The notes: generated by a model not told the origin, from the sequence alone. Shown: positions 17,401 to 24,277, counted from the first letter of the stretch. The stretch: 24,582 bases of DNA from JAJPXC01 sp964520525 (GCA_964520525.1 CAZFNR010000024.1:1-24582); one strand, 5' to 3'. Made by a program: numbers and translations.

Positions 17401-17943
17401 TCGTCAACCGCAACTCCCGGTTACTGGTACTCGTTGAAGACCAGGTTCAGCATGGATCACAACTGGCGCATCTATGCCATCGTCTCTACCCCCGACCAGG
17501 AGCTTCCTTTGCGCAACATGGCCAAAGCTGACGGCGACGAACAACCGTCGGTGGTCTATAACGTATATTGCGACGGCGAGTTGCTCGCTGAAAACTTACC
17601 CCAAGAGACGTTCACTGTCACTGATGCCAAGACCGGACGTTACTACGTCACGGCTGTCCGCGACGGAGTTGAGTCAGGCGAGTCAAACGTGGTCACCTAT
17701 ACCCGGTCATCGGGCGTCGTAGAAGTGGAAGGCGTCGCTGAAGGCACCCTTACCTATGATGCCAACACTGCTACTGTCGTGACTTCGACACCAAGCGACA
17801 TCGCCGTTTACTCGGCTACAGGCGCTCTTGTGGCACGGGCAACCTCGGCAACCTCTGTCGGTGTGGCGCATCTCCCCGCCGGTGCCTATGTCGTCACGGC
17901 TCGCGCTGACGGTGCGACAACCGCTATCAAGATTGTGAAATAA
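14428..17943 (+). CDS. Large secreted protein with four beta-sandwich/Fn3-like repeats and sorting-type tail
   Basis: A 1171-residue protein with a signal peptide (MNKNLFNRISAVALSALLAV, cleavage near VNA at 24). Four divergent tandem units follow. Each opens with a W-ending strand (LNW, LTW, IKW, LSW), has an F-x3-[DE]-L-x4-G-x-K signature (F85, F332, F590, F891), then a P-V-x-I strand and an Fn3-like YxVYR segment (Y218, Y483, F779, Y1044). Lys/Ala-rich linkers separate later units. Residues 1094-1171 are a tail ending LPAGAYVVTARADG...IKIVK, like that of the GLUG-repeat protein. The YxVYRDG pattern resembles gingipain/HagA adhesin regions of Porphyromonas, but no protease domain is present. 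Surface adhesion or ligand binding is inferred. The upstream ATG at 14386 is less likely because it precedes the promoter box and signal peptide. A strong terminator follows. Confidence 0.88.
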   Translation: MNKNLFNRISAVALSALLAVPAVNAIQGAPHTVTCDNVFSTVTLNWSAPESERTLQWHDGVSYNGDSGALVDPQKPITFYVSALFDVDDLKASVGEKIKSITYFQYVPAYKVTILVYKDDVVVAEVDADPSKFEKNTPLEVALPEPVVIAEGSQYRFALRFVCGSNLDLTAIKDSKTDAPGKGDLFSYDGVNWTATGNGDYYITANIENNADEAPEGYNVYRGETKLNDNLLETSRFVIDDEVEGLNSYSIAAVYGDTEIKSVPVTAEIKAIGSYFPTATPISAKVENLDVSLTWAAPLLGGQELTWSNKTQSQSIGGTASSNTKVWVKNEFSINDLIAFAGSKLTAINFMFVEATVSGVTLFIYEDGTMIKYETVSDENVKAIKAGEWTKFTLTEPVDIKAGHSYAYGLYVLHTPKTHPIGVGGGTSISPKGNSFSTSSPSSSNFLKSNPSWKTLASGGIDGNWMMTADLQNSPAPLTAPVYDVYRDGQKIKSDLAVTEAADVVTDPGAYTYSIVAKSGDRVSAPAEVKVNVALPPAYSAPLIEMGEMDPTTKEVSIKWNMDKELRHCGDPYALVAFEEEMSLMWGSQFTSSELADYVGSKITKLKFMIGQSIGAFKLGVYTKQGVALSEIEIPDNVITPQAVYTIELPQSVEITGTQDLILAYSGTIPAEVGGIIIDKGPLVDGGSRVSFTNGATWINLGTINPSYNNYNIFITAMVSSSDDESSSAPLLRAGGDNHLMAMPAVKADTDFGIKTGVVAETAAVKSAPVKKAPKTTGFNVYRNGALITTVTAERFTETLSDYGIFTYYVTAKFENGWESKPSEEVVISNPIAQKAIAPFALTGEVTGEDLALSWQSPEKADVLTYATGNADLGLGMTGSGTRSSYCVIKFPAAELKSNVGNKISHIRFGLCSTELNTAAVIVMYGENIVYEQSVPVSSLSVGLNDVRLNEPVVIPEGTDVCVGYFVTYVSGLKPLGMDESPATEGYGDLISSTATPGYWYSLKTRFSMDHNWRIYAIVSTPDQELPLRNMAKADGDEQPSVVYNVYCDGELLAENLPQETFTVTDAKTGRYYVTAVRDGVESGESNVVTYTRSSGVVEVEGVAEGTLTYDANTATVVTSTPSDIAVYSATGALVARATSATSVGVAHLPAGAYVVTARADGATTAIKIVK

Positions 17944-17962
17944 GCATAGTCTTAACCAACTT

Positions 17963-18003
17963 AAAAAAGGGTGCTGTTTTGGAATGAAACAGCACCCTTT
18001 TTT
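17963..18003 (+). terminator. Rho-independent terminator of the four-repeat protein gene
   Basis: A perfect 17-bp stem (17963-17979 with 17987-18003) with A-rich 5' and T-rich 3' ends, a GC core and a 7-nt loop, 19 bp after the stop. The A/T symmetry would let it act in both directions. Confidence 0.95.
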
Positions 18004-18014
18004 AATTGCTTAAC

Positions 18015-18045
18015 TTGTAATTTCCGTTGGCTTGCCGTACCTTTG
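18015..18045 (+). promoter_or_regulatory. Promoter of the pyrE-argH operon
   Basis: TTG at 18015-18017 and perfect TACCTTTG at 18038-18045 with a 20-bp spacer. The ATG at 18032 precedes the box, so it cannot be the start used from this promoter; this supports 18074. Confidence 0.8.
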
Positions 18046-18073
18046 CGCAATTATAAATCAGTTTATCACTATC

Positions 18074-18715
18074 ATGAAAGAGTTAGAACGTATCCTTGCA
18101 GAGAAGTTGTTAAAAATAAGTGCTATAAAACTTCAGCCTGAAAACCCCTTTGTGTGGGCTTCTGGTTGGAATTCCCCAATATATACCGATAACCGCAAGA
18201 CGCTTTCATATCCCGATGTGCGTGCGTTTATCAAGGTCGAGCTTTGCCGCTTGATTATGGAGCAATTCGGCGAACCCGACGCTATCGCCGGTGTCGCTAC
18301 CGGTGCTATCGCACAAGGTGCCATGGTCGCCGATACCATGGGATTGCCGTATGTTTATGTCCGTTCCACTCCGAAGGATCACGGTCTGGAGAATCTTATC
18401 GAGGGGAATCTGAAGCCCGGACAGAAAGTGGTGGTCATCGAAGACCTCATTTCGACCGGCGGGAGCAGCCTTAAAGCTGTCGAGGCAATCCGCACGGCAG
18501 GTTGTGAAGTCGTGGGCATGGCGGCGATTTTCACCTATGGCTTCCCGGTATCGGTTGAACGTTTCCGCAAGGCAGGCGTTAAATTAGTGACGCTCAGCAA
18601 CTACAACGCCATGCTCGAAGCGGCTCTTGAAACCAACTACATCAAAGCCGATTTCATCGAGACCCTCAAAGAGTGGCGTGACGACCCGGCAAACTGGACG
18701 CCAAACAGAGATTAA
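18074..18715 (+). CDS. pyrE: Orotate phosphoribosyltransferase
   Basis: A 213-residue enzyme of pyrimidine synthesis that makes OMP from orotate and PRPP. The PRPP-binding motif VVVIEDLISTGGSS lies near 119-132 with the acidic pair E123-D124. Other marks are FVWASGWNSPIYTDNR near the N-terminus, GVATGAIAQGAMVA, and the flexible catalytic loop RSTPKDHG with its Lys and His. It heads a run of co-directional genes (SRPBCC protein 31 bp downstream, then argH) with one clear promoter ahead. A longer frame from 18032 exists but begins upstream of the promoter box. Confidence 0.97.
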   Translation: MKELERILAEKLLKISAIKLQPENPFVWASGWNSPIYTDNRKTLSYPDVRAFIKVELCRLIMEQFGEPDAIAGVATGAIAQGAMVADTMGLPYVYVRSTPKDHGLENLIEGNLKPGQKVVVIEDLISTGGSSLKAVEAIRTAGCEVVGMAAIFTYGFPVSVERFRKAGVKLVTLSNYNAMLEAALETNYIKADFIETLKEWRDDPANWTPNRD

Positions 18716-18746
18716 TCATCTTTTCAACAACCCCATTTCCCCTATA

Positions 18747-19166
18747 ATGGCAACTTATAGCAGCAAACCGGCGGTTATCAACCGCCCGATTCAAGAGATA
18801 TTTGACCGATTCAGCGACCTCAGTAATCTTCAGAACCAGCTCAAGGAACTGCCTGAAGAGCAGCTTGCCCGCATCGGTGACGTTAAGTTCGACACCGATT
18901 CAATAGCTATCAATACTCCGCAAGTGGGCGAAATAAAGTTCCAGGTCACCGAGCGTGTCGCTCCCGGTAAAATCGTATTCGGGTCACCCTCTTCCCCGAT
19001 TCCGTTGAAAATGATTCTGACACTTAAACCGGTCACCGACGAGTCAACCGAGGTGGTGACGGCCATTGATGTCGAGATTCCGGCGATGTTGCGTCCGCTA
19101 ATCGGAGGCAAACTGCAGGAAGCCGCCGACCAGTTCAGCAAACTCATGTCGCAGCTCAGCCGTTGA
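18747..19166 (+). CDS. SRPBCC-fold (START/polyketide cyclase-like) protein between pyrE and argH
   Basis: A 139-residue cytosolic protein without signal or membrane segment. The pattern MATYSSKPAVINRPIQEIFDRFSDL is typical of SRPBCC ligand-binding proteins: a first strand, then a helix with F-x2-F-x-D-x2. Mid-protein strands (VGEIKFQVTERVAPGKIVF) and a long C-terminal helix (GGKLQEAADQFSKLM) complete the fold. The family binds hydrophobic ligands, and some members catalyse cyclisation or hydrolysis, but no substrate can be assigned. It starts 31 bp after pyrE and ends 45 bp before argH, so it is likely cotranscribed. An in-frame start within pyrE (18627) is rejected because the fold begins at 18747. 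Confidence 0.82.
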   Translation: MATYSSKPAVINRPIQEIFDRFSDLSNLQNQLKELPEEQLARIGDVKFDTDSIAINTPQVGEIKFQVTERVAPGKIVFGSPSSPIPLKMILTLKPVTDESTEVVTAIDVEIPAMLRPLIGGKLQEAADQFSKLMSQLSR

Positions 19167-19211
19167 CAGTCGCATCGCCCATTAACCTCTAACGTCATAA
19201 TCCTTACCTCT

Positions 19212-20552
19212 ATGGCAACTAAACTTTGGGAGAAAAACTTCACCGTGGACCGCGATGTCGAGACCTACACCGTGGGGCGTGACAGAGAGATGGATTTGTA
19301 TCTGGCTCCCTATGACGTGATTGGGTCTATGGCCCACATCACGATGCTGCAATCTGTCGGGCTTCTGACAAAGAATGACCTCGATATCCTGCTTGCCGAG
19401 CTTAAAGATATTTATGCCACAGCCGAGCGTGGCGAAATGGTGATTGAGGAGGGGGTTGAGGATATCCACTCGCAGGTCGAGCTGGAACTGACCCGCCGTC
19501 TGGGCGACGTCGGCAAAAAGATTCACTCAGGACGCTCGCGAAACGACCAGGTGCTTCTCGACCTCAAACTCTTCATACGCTCATCTATCGAACGGCTTGC
19601 CCGCGGGGTTGAGCGTCTGTTTGACGCTTTGCTCGCCCAAAGCGAACGCTATAAAGATGTCATTATACCCGGCTACACGCATCTTCAGGTGGCAATGCCA
19701 TCCTCTTTCGGGCTGTGGTTCGGCGCATATGCCGAAAGTCTGGCTGATGATATGACCGTGCTGAAAGCTGCCTACGATGTCGCCAACCGCAATCCTCTCG
19801 GCTCAGCCGCCGGTTATGGCTCGTCGTTCCCGCTCGACCGCGAGATGACCACCCGCCTGCTTGGCTTCGCGTCGATGAACTACAATGTGGTCTATGCCCA
19901 GATGGGCCGCGGAAAGACTGAGCGCATAGTGGCCCAGGCAATCGGCTCGATTGCAGCCACGGTGTCGAAACTGGCTTTCGACGCTTGTATGTTCAACTCC
20001 CAGAACTTCGGATTCATCAAACTCCCCGATGAGTTTACTACAGGCTCATCAATCATGCCGCATAAGAAGAACCCCGACGTGTTTGAGCTGACAAGGGCTA
20101 AATGCAACAAACTTCAGGCTCTGCCCTATGAGATTACGCTCATGACCAACAATCTGCCATCGGGCTATTTCCGCGATTTGCAGCTGATAAAGGAGAATTT
20201 CCTCCCCGCTTTCGACGAGATGATGTCGATTCTCGACATGGTAACGGCCATGGTGGCGCGCATAGAGGTCAACCGCGATGTGGCTTCCGACCCGCGTTAC
20301 CGGCTCATGTACTCTGTCGAGGAGGTCAACCGGCTCGTGCAGCAGGGTGTCCCGTTCCGCGACGCCTACAAGCAAATCGGTCTGGCCATAGGCCGCGGTG
20401 AATTTAATCCTGTAACTGAGCTGCATCACACCCACGCGGGGTCATTAAATAACCTGTGTAACGATGAAATCAGGGCCTTGTTTGACCGTGTCATGGAGTC
20501 GTTCCATTTCAATGACTATCATGCGGCGGTCGACGCCTTGCTCTCGCGCTGA
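19212..20552 (+). CDS. argH: Argininosuccinate lyase
   Basis: A 446-residue enzyme of the fumarase/aspartase superfamily that splits argininosuccinate into arginine and fumarate in the last step of arginine synthesis. The signature GSSIMPHKKNPD is at 278-289. HSGRSRNDQV near 103 and PGYTHLQVAMPSSFG near 153 are the other conserved regions of the active site. Length fits (E. coli 457 aa). It lies 45 bp after the SRPBCC gene and is followed, after 45 bp that include a ten-C run, by the DUF4855 gene. No promoter box was seen in either gap. Confidence 0.97.
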   Translation: MATKLWEKNFTVDRDVETYTVGRDREMDLYLAPYDVIGSMAHITMLQSVGLLTKNDLDILLAELKDIYATAERGEMVIEEGVEDIHSQVELELTRRLGDVGKKIHSGRSRNDQVLLDLKLFIRSSIERLARGVERLFDALLAQSERYKDVIIPGYTHLQVAMPSSFGLWFGAYAESLADDMTVLKAAYDVANRNPLGSAAGYGSSFPLDREMTTRLLGFASMNYNVVYAQMGRGKTERIVAQAIGSIAATVSKLAFDACMFNSQNFGFIKLPDEFTTGSSIMPHKKNPDVFELTRAKCNKLQALPYEITLMTNNLPSGYFRDLQLIKENFLPAFDEMMSILDMVTAMVARIEVNRDVASDPRYRLMYSVEEVNRLVQQGVPFRDAYKQIGLAIGRGEFNPVTELHHTHAGSLNNLCNDEIRALFDRVMESFHFNDYHAAVDALLSR

Positions 20553-20557
20553 CACCA

Positions 20558-20567
20558 CCCCCCCCCC
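20558..20567 (+). repeat. Homopolymer tract of ten C
   Basis: Ten consecutive C between the argH stop and the ATG of the DUF4855 gene, 30 nt before that ATG. Such tracts are prone to slipped-strand length change and to sequencing error. Confidence 0.95.
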
Positions 20568-20597
20568 TTGTCTCTCCACCTTTTAACGCGTCTACCG

Positions 20598-21698
20598 ATG
20601 AAAAAAATCTGTTCTCTGATTATCTTGCTATTGTCGGTAATCATGTCGATGTCGGCACAGCCGCGTCGTGCCGGCTATCCCCACTATCCCGTGCGCGACC
20701 TCGCGCTGCTATATGCGGGTGCTCCCAACCGTCCAAAATGGACTCCTGAGGAATTGCGTCCGTACCTCTCTCATACATTTCCCGATGGAACGACAAACTG
20801 GTTGTTCGATGGCTTTTTGTTCCTCGAGTTCCACACCCGCGACCCTAAACTCGGGTGGATTGACCTTATACCTATTAACACCAAGGTCCCCCCGTTGAAA
20901 AGACATTACGTCGAATGCATGGATAGATGGTTCGCACCCGGTGAATGTCTTGACGCGCTCGACAAAGAGATAAGCGCGTTGAAAAGTCAGATAGGCGCAC
21001 CCCCGTTCAAACATAAGGTAATGCTGACGCTGTTTGTCCCCTATGGCGAAAATTCGGGTTGGGGCAAAATTAACGGGCGTGAGATGAACCCCGGAAATAT
21101 CGATGACAAGATTGCGATAGTCGACTGGATGCTCAAGCAGTTGGTCGCAAGGTTCAACGCGGCACGGTATGAGAATCTTGAACTTGTCGGGATGTACTGG
21201 CCATTCGAGGAGTTGCGTAGCGACGCGGGTGAGTTGGCAAAAGCCGTGTCCCACAAAGTGAAGGCGATGAATCTCAGATTCTGTTGGATACCATGGTTCA
21301 AGGCTCCCGGCTCAGAACGTTGGAGCGAATTCGGATTTGACATGGCCTACCAGCAGCCTAACTATTTCGTGTGGCCTAAGGCCGAGAAATCTCAGCTCTA
21401 CGACGCGTGCCAGTTAGCGCGGGATTACAACATCGGGTTGGAGTTTGAAGCGTCGCCTTGGTGTCTTGCCGGTAACAGTGATGGTAAAGATGCCGACGAT
21501 TACGCCAAACGCTTTCTGGAATATTTAGAGGTGTTCAAGCAGCAGGGGGTAATGACCCATGCGCCTATAGCCTACTACACTCATAATAATTTGTTGGTGC
21601 AACTTCTGGAAAATCCGACAAAGCAAAACCGTAAACTCTCTGATGCGCTTGCGCGGTTTGTTGTGGAGCGTCAGAAGATAAAACGTCTTGAACCATGA
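20598..21698 (+). CDS. Secreted DUF4855 domain protein, possible TIM-barrel glycosidase-like
   Basis: A 366-residue exported protein with a signal peptide (MKKICSLIILLLSVIMSMSA, cleavage before Q21). The mature part matches, from memory, DUF4855: RDLALLYAG, W-x-P-E-ELRPY, then WLFDGFLFLEF. The family is poorly characterised. Conserved-looking acidic residues at strand ends, E204/E205 in MYWPFEEL and E282/E284 in GLEFEASPW, are placed as in clan-A glycoside hydrolases, which suggests but does not prove a hydrolase. The next gene overlaps its stop by 4 bp (ATGA), so translation is probably coupled. The start at 20598 is chosen because the signal peptide begins there; a TTG at 20568 abutting the C tract adds 10 residues and is unlikely. 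Confidence 0.82.
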   Translation: MKKICSLIILLLSVIMSMSAQPRRAGYPHYPVRDLALLYAGAPNRPKWTPEELRPYLSHTFPDGTTNWLFDGFLFLEFHTRDPKLGWIDLIPINTKVPPLKRHYVECMDRWFAPGECLDALDKEISALKSQIGAPPFKHKVMLTLFVPYGENSGWGKINGREMNPGNIDDKIAIVDWMLKQLVARFNAARYENLELVGMYWPFEELRSDAGELAKAVSHKVKAMNLRFCWIPWFKAPGSERWSEFGFDMAYQQPNYFVWPKAEKSQLYDACQLARDYNIGLEFEASPWCLAGNSDGKDADDYAKRFLEYLEVFKQQGVMTHAPIAYYTHNNLLVQLLENPTKQNRKLSDALARFVVERQKIKRLEP

Positions 21699-22183
21699 AA
21701 AAATCATTGGTTATCGCCGTAGCCTTGGCAGTGGTCGCGTCGGGATGTGACAAGCTCGATGACGAACGCATCCCGCCCGCAGCCGTCAGAATCGCATTTA
21801 ACACCGTCCACGAGTGGGACTTATATGGCACCCCCGGAGCGCTTGACTTCCGCTATTTTATACGTGAGGAGAAAGTGCCTGCCAACTACCCCTGGACTTC
21901 GCTAACTTACACCGGCTTTGGCGGCATATTGCTCGTCGGCGACATCAACGGAGAGCCGAGAGCTTATGACCTTGCCTGCCCTGTGGAATGCAAATACAAC
22001 GTGCGTGTCGCTGTCGATAAAGAGTCTAACACCGCGCGTTGCCCCGTTTGCCATAGCGAGTATGACGTATTTACCAACTATGGACACCCGCTTTCAGGAT
22101 CGGCTGCCGACGACGGATATGGGCTTCGGGTCTATCGTGTCGCACCGGGCAATCAAGGGGAATATCTTGTCGTGCAACCCTGA
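21695..22183 (+). CDS. Lipoprotein with Rieske-like/zinc-ribbon Cys cluster
   Basis: A 162-residue lipoprotein with signal VVASGC (lipobox C18). The C-terminal half resembles the Bacteroidetes Rieske-like small lipoproteins, with YDLACPVEC and CPVCHSEYDVF blocks and a GHPLSGSA segment typical of Rieske folds. The ligands are not canonical: C95-x3-C99 and C116-x2-C119-H120 replace CxH...CxxH, and the first His is missing (V97). A four-Cys zinc site or a degenerate cluster is more likely than 2Fe-2S; this is inference. It overlaps the DUF4855 gene by ATGA, so the two are probably coupled and both exported. No terminator stem of note follows; a 12-bp AAAAATATTTTT palindrome lies at 22189-22200. 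Confidence 0.78.
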   Translation: MKKSLVIAVALAVVASGCDKLDDERIPPAAVRIAFNTVHEWDLYGTPGALDFRYFIREEKVPANYPWTSLTYTGFGGILLVGDINGEPRAYDLACPVECKYNVRVAVDKESNTARCPVCHSEYDVFTNYGHPLSGSAADDGYGLRVYRVAPGNQGEYLVVQP

Positions 22184-22218
22184 GATGAAAAATATTTTTG
22201 CGGAAATGCCTTGTCGGC

Positions 22219-22249
22219 TTGCAAAATCCGAAAGTTGGTGCTACCTTTG
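22219..22249 (+). promoter_or_regulatory. Promoter of tRNA-Leu
   Basis: TTG at 22219-22221 and perfect TACCTTTG at 22242-22249 with a 20-bp spacer, 37 bp before the mature tRNA. Confidence 0.8.
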
Positions 22250-22286
22250 CCAAGCTGAAAGCCTAATCGCCTGACGCAATACGGTT

Positions 22287-22373
22287 GCTCGAATGGTGGA
22301 ATGGTAGACACGAAGGACTTAAAATCCTTTGGCCATTGCGGCTGTGCGGGTTCAAGTCCCGCTTCGAGTACCA
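22287..22373 (+). tRNA. tRNA-Leu (anticodon TAA)
   Basis: An 87-nt class II tRNA with a long variable arm. The acceptor GCTCGAA pairs with TTCGAGT (22363-22369; the first pair is G-U), followed by A73 and an encoded CCA (22371-22373). The anticodon TAA is at 22320-22322 in the loop CTTAAAA. The T-arm contains GGTTCAAGTCC. Confidence 0.95.
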
Positions 22374-22391
22374 CTTAATTATCAGATATGT

Positions 22392-22428
22392 CCGCCTGAG
22401 ATTCCTGGAAATCCCGGGCGGCTTTCTT
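22392..22428 (+). terminator. Terminator after tRNA-Leu
   Basis: A 12-bp stem with one A-C mismatch and one G-U pair (22392-22403 with 22410-22421), a 6-nt loop and the T-rich tail CTTTCTT. Confidence 0.7.
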
Positions 22429-22496
22429 CAACACAAACCGAAATCACTGTTCCCGCTTTTATTATATGCCGAACGTGAGAATCCTGATTTTTTTGT

Positions 22497-22504
22497 TACC
22501 TTTG
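22497..22504 (+). promoter_or_regulatory. -7 promoter element of the DUF4254 gene
   Basis: Perfect TACCTTTG ending 30 bp before the ATG. The -33 region has no clear TTTG. Confidence 0.65.
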
Positions 22505-22534
22505 TAATATTTAACTAAGGAACCATCCCAAATT

Positions 22535-23140
22535 ATGAAATTCGCAGAAAAATGTAACTTGATTTTCGACGAGGCTACCGCCGCCTACCATCTTACCGAT
22601 AATGTCGACGCAGCCGAGCCTAACAAATACGAGCAAGGCACCATCGAGCACACTCTCCACGCCAAAAACTGGATTGACGCTGTCCAATGGCACCTTGAAG
22701 ATATAATACGCGACCCCGAAATCGACCCCATTGACGCTCTCGCGCTCAAACGCCGCATCGACCGTTCAAATCAAGACCGCACCGACATGGTAGAGGAAAT
22801 CGACACATATTTCCGAAACCTGTACAGCGAAGTAGCCCCGCTACCCGAAGCATCCATCAACACCGAAAGCCCGGCTTGGGCGCTCGACCGTCTATCGATT
22901 CTCGCACTGAAAATCTATCATATGCGAGCCGAAGTCGAACGTACCGACGCCACCGCCGACCACCGCGCACGCTGCCAAGGTAAACTCGATATCCTGCTTG
23001 AGCAACGCCGCGACCTCACATCCGCAATCGACTCGCTGCTCGATGACATAGCCGCCGGAAGGAAATACATGAAAGTCTACCGACAGATGAAAATGTACAA
23101 CGACCCGGAAACCAATCCGGTGCTTTATGCCTCAAAATAA
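22535..23140 (+). CDS. DUF4254 domain protein
   Basis: A 201-residue, mostly helical cytosolic protein recognised as DUF4254. It starts MKFAEKCNLIFDEATAAYH and contains the block GTIEHTLHAKNWIDAVQWHLED with its Lys/Asn-Trp pair, then a charged helical region (RRIDRSNQDRTDMVEEID) and a C-terminal helix with basic residues. No signal peptide, membrane segment or catalytic motif is visible. Its stop overlaps the start of a family 9 glycosyltransferase by 14 bp. The close pairing suggests a role in surface-glycan or LPS synthesis, which is inference from context. It has its own promoter box after the tRNA-Leu terminator. Confidence 0.86.
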   Translation: MKFAEKCNLIFDEATAAYHLTDNVDAAEPNKYEQGTIEHTLHAKNWIDAVQWHLEDIIRDPEIDPIDALALKRRIDRSNQDRTDMVEEIDTYFRNLYSEVAPLPEASINTESPAWALDRLSILALKIYHMRAEVERTDATADHRARCQGKLDILLEQRRDLTSAIDSLLDDIAAGRKYMKVYRQMKMYNDPETNPVLYASK

Positions 23141-24206
23141 ACCGACAACAACCAATCCCCGCGGGTTGCGGCATCTGCTCGTGGCCCGCTTCTCGGCCAT
23201 AGGCGACGTCGCCATGACCGTGCCGGTGCTCTACAGCGCATGCCGGTGCTACCCCGATGTCACTTTCCATCTCATCACCAGGCCGACCATGACCTCCATC
23301 TTTGTCAATCCGCCGGCCAATCTCCACCTCATCGGAGTTGATGTGAAAAAAGAGTATGTCGGGCTGAAAGGGATGAAACGGCTGTTCAAGGAATTGCGCC
23401 GTGACTACCCAATCGATGGATTCATCGACCTGCACGCCGTGCTCCGAACTTTCGCCCTCGGCGCGTTATGCTCGCTGCACGGCATCCCCGTTAGCCGCAT
23501 TAACAAAGGCCGGGAAAACAAACGCGCGCTCACCCGCCGACACAACAAAGTGATGCTGCCGCTGATATCATCACGAGCCCGATACCGCGAAGCATTCTAC
23601 CGCATGGGTTTCCCACTGACCGAACGTTTCAACGGATTGTATGGCGACGGGAATGCGCCTGCCGAGCTGTTCGCCGGCATCACACAGCCAAAATCCGACA
23701 GTGAACGCTGGGTGGGTATAGCCCCATTCGCCAAACACCGGGGCAAAATCTACCCGCTCGAACTGATGGAGCGGGTCATCGCCAAGCTATCAAGCAACCC
23801 CAAAGTCAAAATATTCCTTTTTGGAGGGGGTGAAGATGAACGTAAGAAACTCGCGCGATGGGCGGCCGATTATCCCCGGGTGACATCGCTCGCCGAGAAA
23901 CGTCACGGATTCCCCGTGGAGCTTGCTTTGCTCTCACACATGGACGTTATGCTTTCAATGGACTCGGCCAATATGCACCTCGCGTCGATAGTCAACATCC
24001 CCGTGGTCAGCGTGTGGGGCGCGACACACCCCTATTGCGGGTTCAAAGGATGGCGGCAGTCAGAGTCTAACACCGTGCAGCTGCCCATGACCTGCCGACC
24101 ATGCTCAGTGTTCGGCAACAAGCCGTGCCACCGGGGCGACTACTATTGCCTTGGGGGGATACAGCCCTCTGCCATACTCGCAAAGCTACAACCATATATC
24201 GATTGA
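23127..24206 (+). CDS. Glycosyltransferase family 9 (heptosyltransferase-like)
   Basis: A 359-residue GT-B enzyme of the ADP-heptose:LPS heptosyltransferase family. The N-terminal LLVARFSAIGDVAMTVPVL is the GT9 opening motif with the catalytic-side Asp. The C-terminal half has the nucleotide-sugar region VGIAPFAKHRGKIYPLELM, IFLFGGGEDE, and MDVMLSMDSANMHLAS, followed by PVVSVWGATHP. It transfers a sugar to lipid A core or another surface glycan on the inner face of the membrane; the donor and acceptor are unknown. A Cys-rich segment near the C-terminus (CRPCSVFGNKPC...C) could bind metal and is common in Bacteroidetes members. Translationally linked to the DUF4254 gene by a 14-bp overlap. Confidence 0.92.
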   Translation: MPQNKPTTTNPRGLRHLLVARFSAIGDVAMTVPVLYSACRCYPDVTFHLITRPTMTSIFVNPPANLHLIGVDVKKEYVGLKGMKRLFKELRRDYPIDGFIDLHAVLRTFALGALCSLHGIPVSRINKGRENKRALTRRHNKVMLPLISSRARYREAFYRMGFPLTERFNGLYGDGNAPAELFAGITQPKSDSERWVGIAPFAKHRGKIYPLELMERVIAKLSSNPKVKIFLFGGGEDERKKLARWAADYPRVTSLAEKRHGFPVELALLSHMDVMLSMDSANMHLASIVNIPVVSVWGATHPYCGFKGWRQSESNTVQLPMTCRPCSVFGNKPCHRGDYYCLGGIQPSAILAKLQPYID

Positions 24207-24277
24207 GCCTAAAGTCGCTGCATTTCACGCAAAATCAACAAAATCCGGCACTCGTAGTGCAAAAACAACCCGAACAG

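Noticed and set aside
22189..22200. AAAAATATTTTT palindrome after the Cys-cluster lipoprotein as a terminator
   Set aside because: The stem has no GC core or usable loop; not a convincing terminator.
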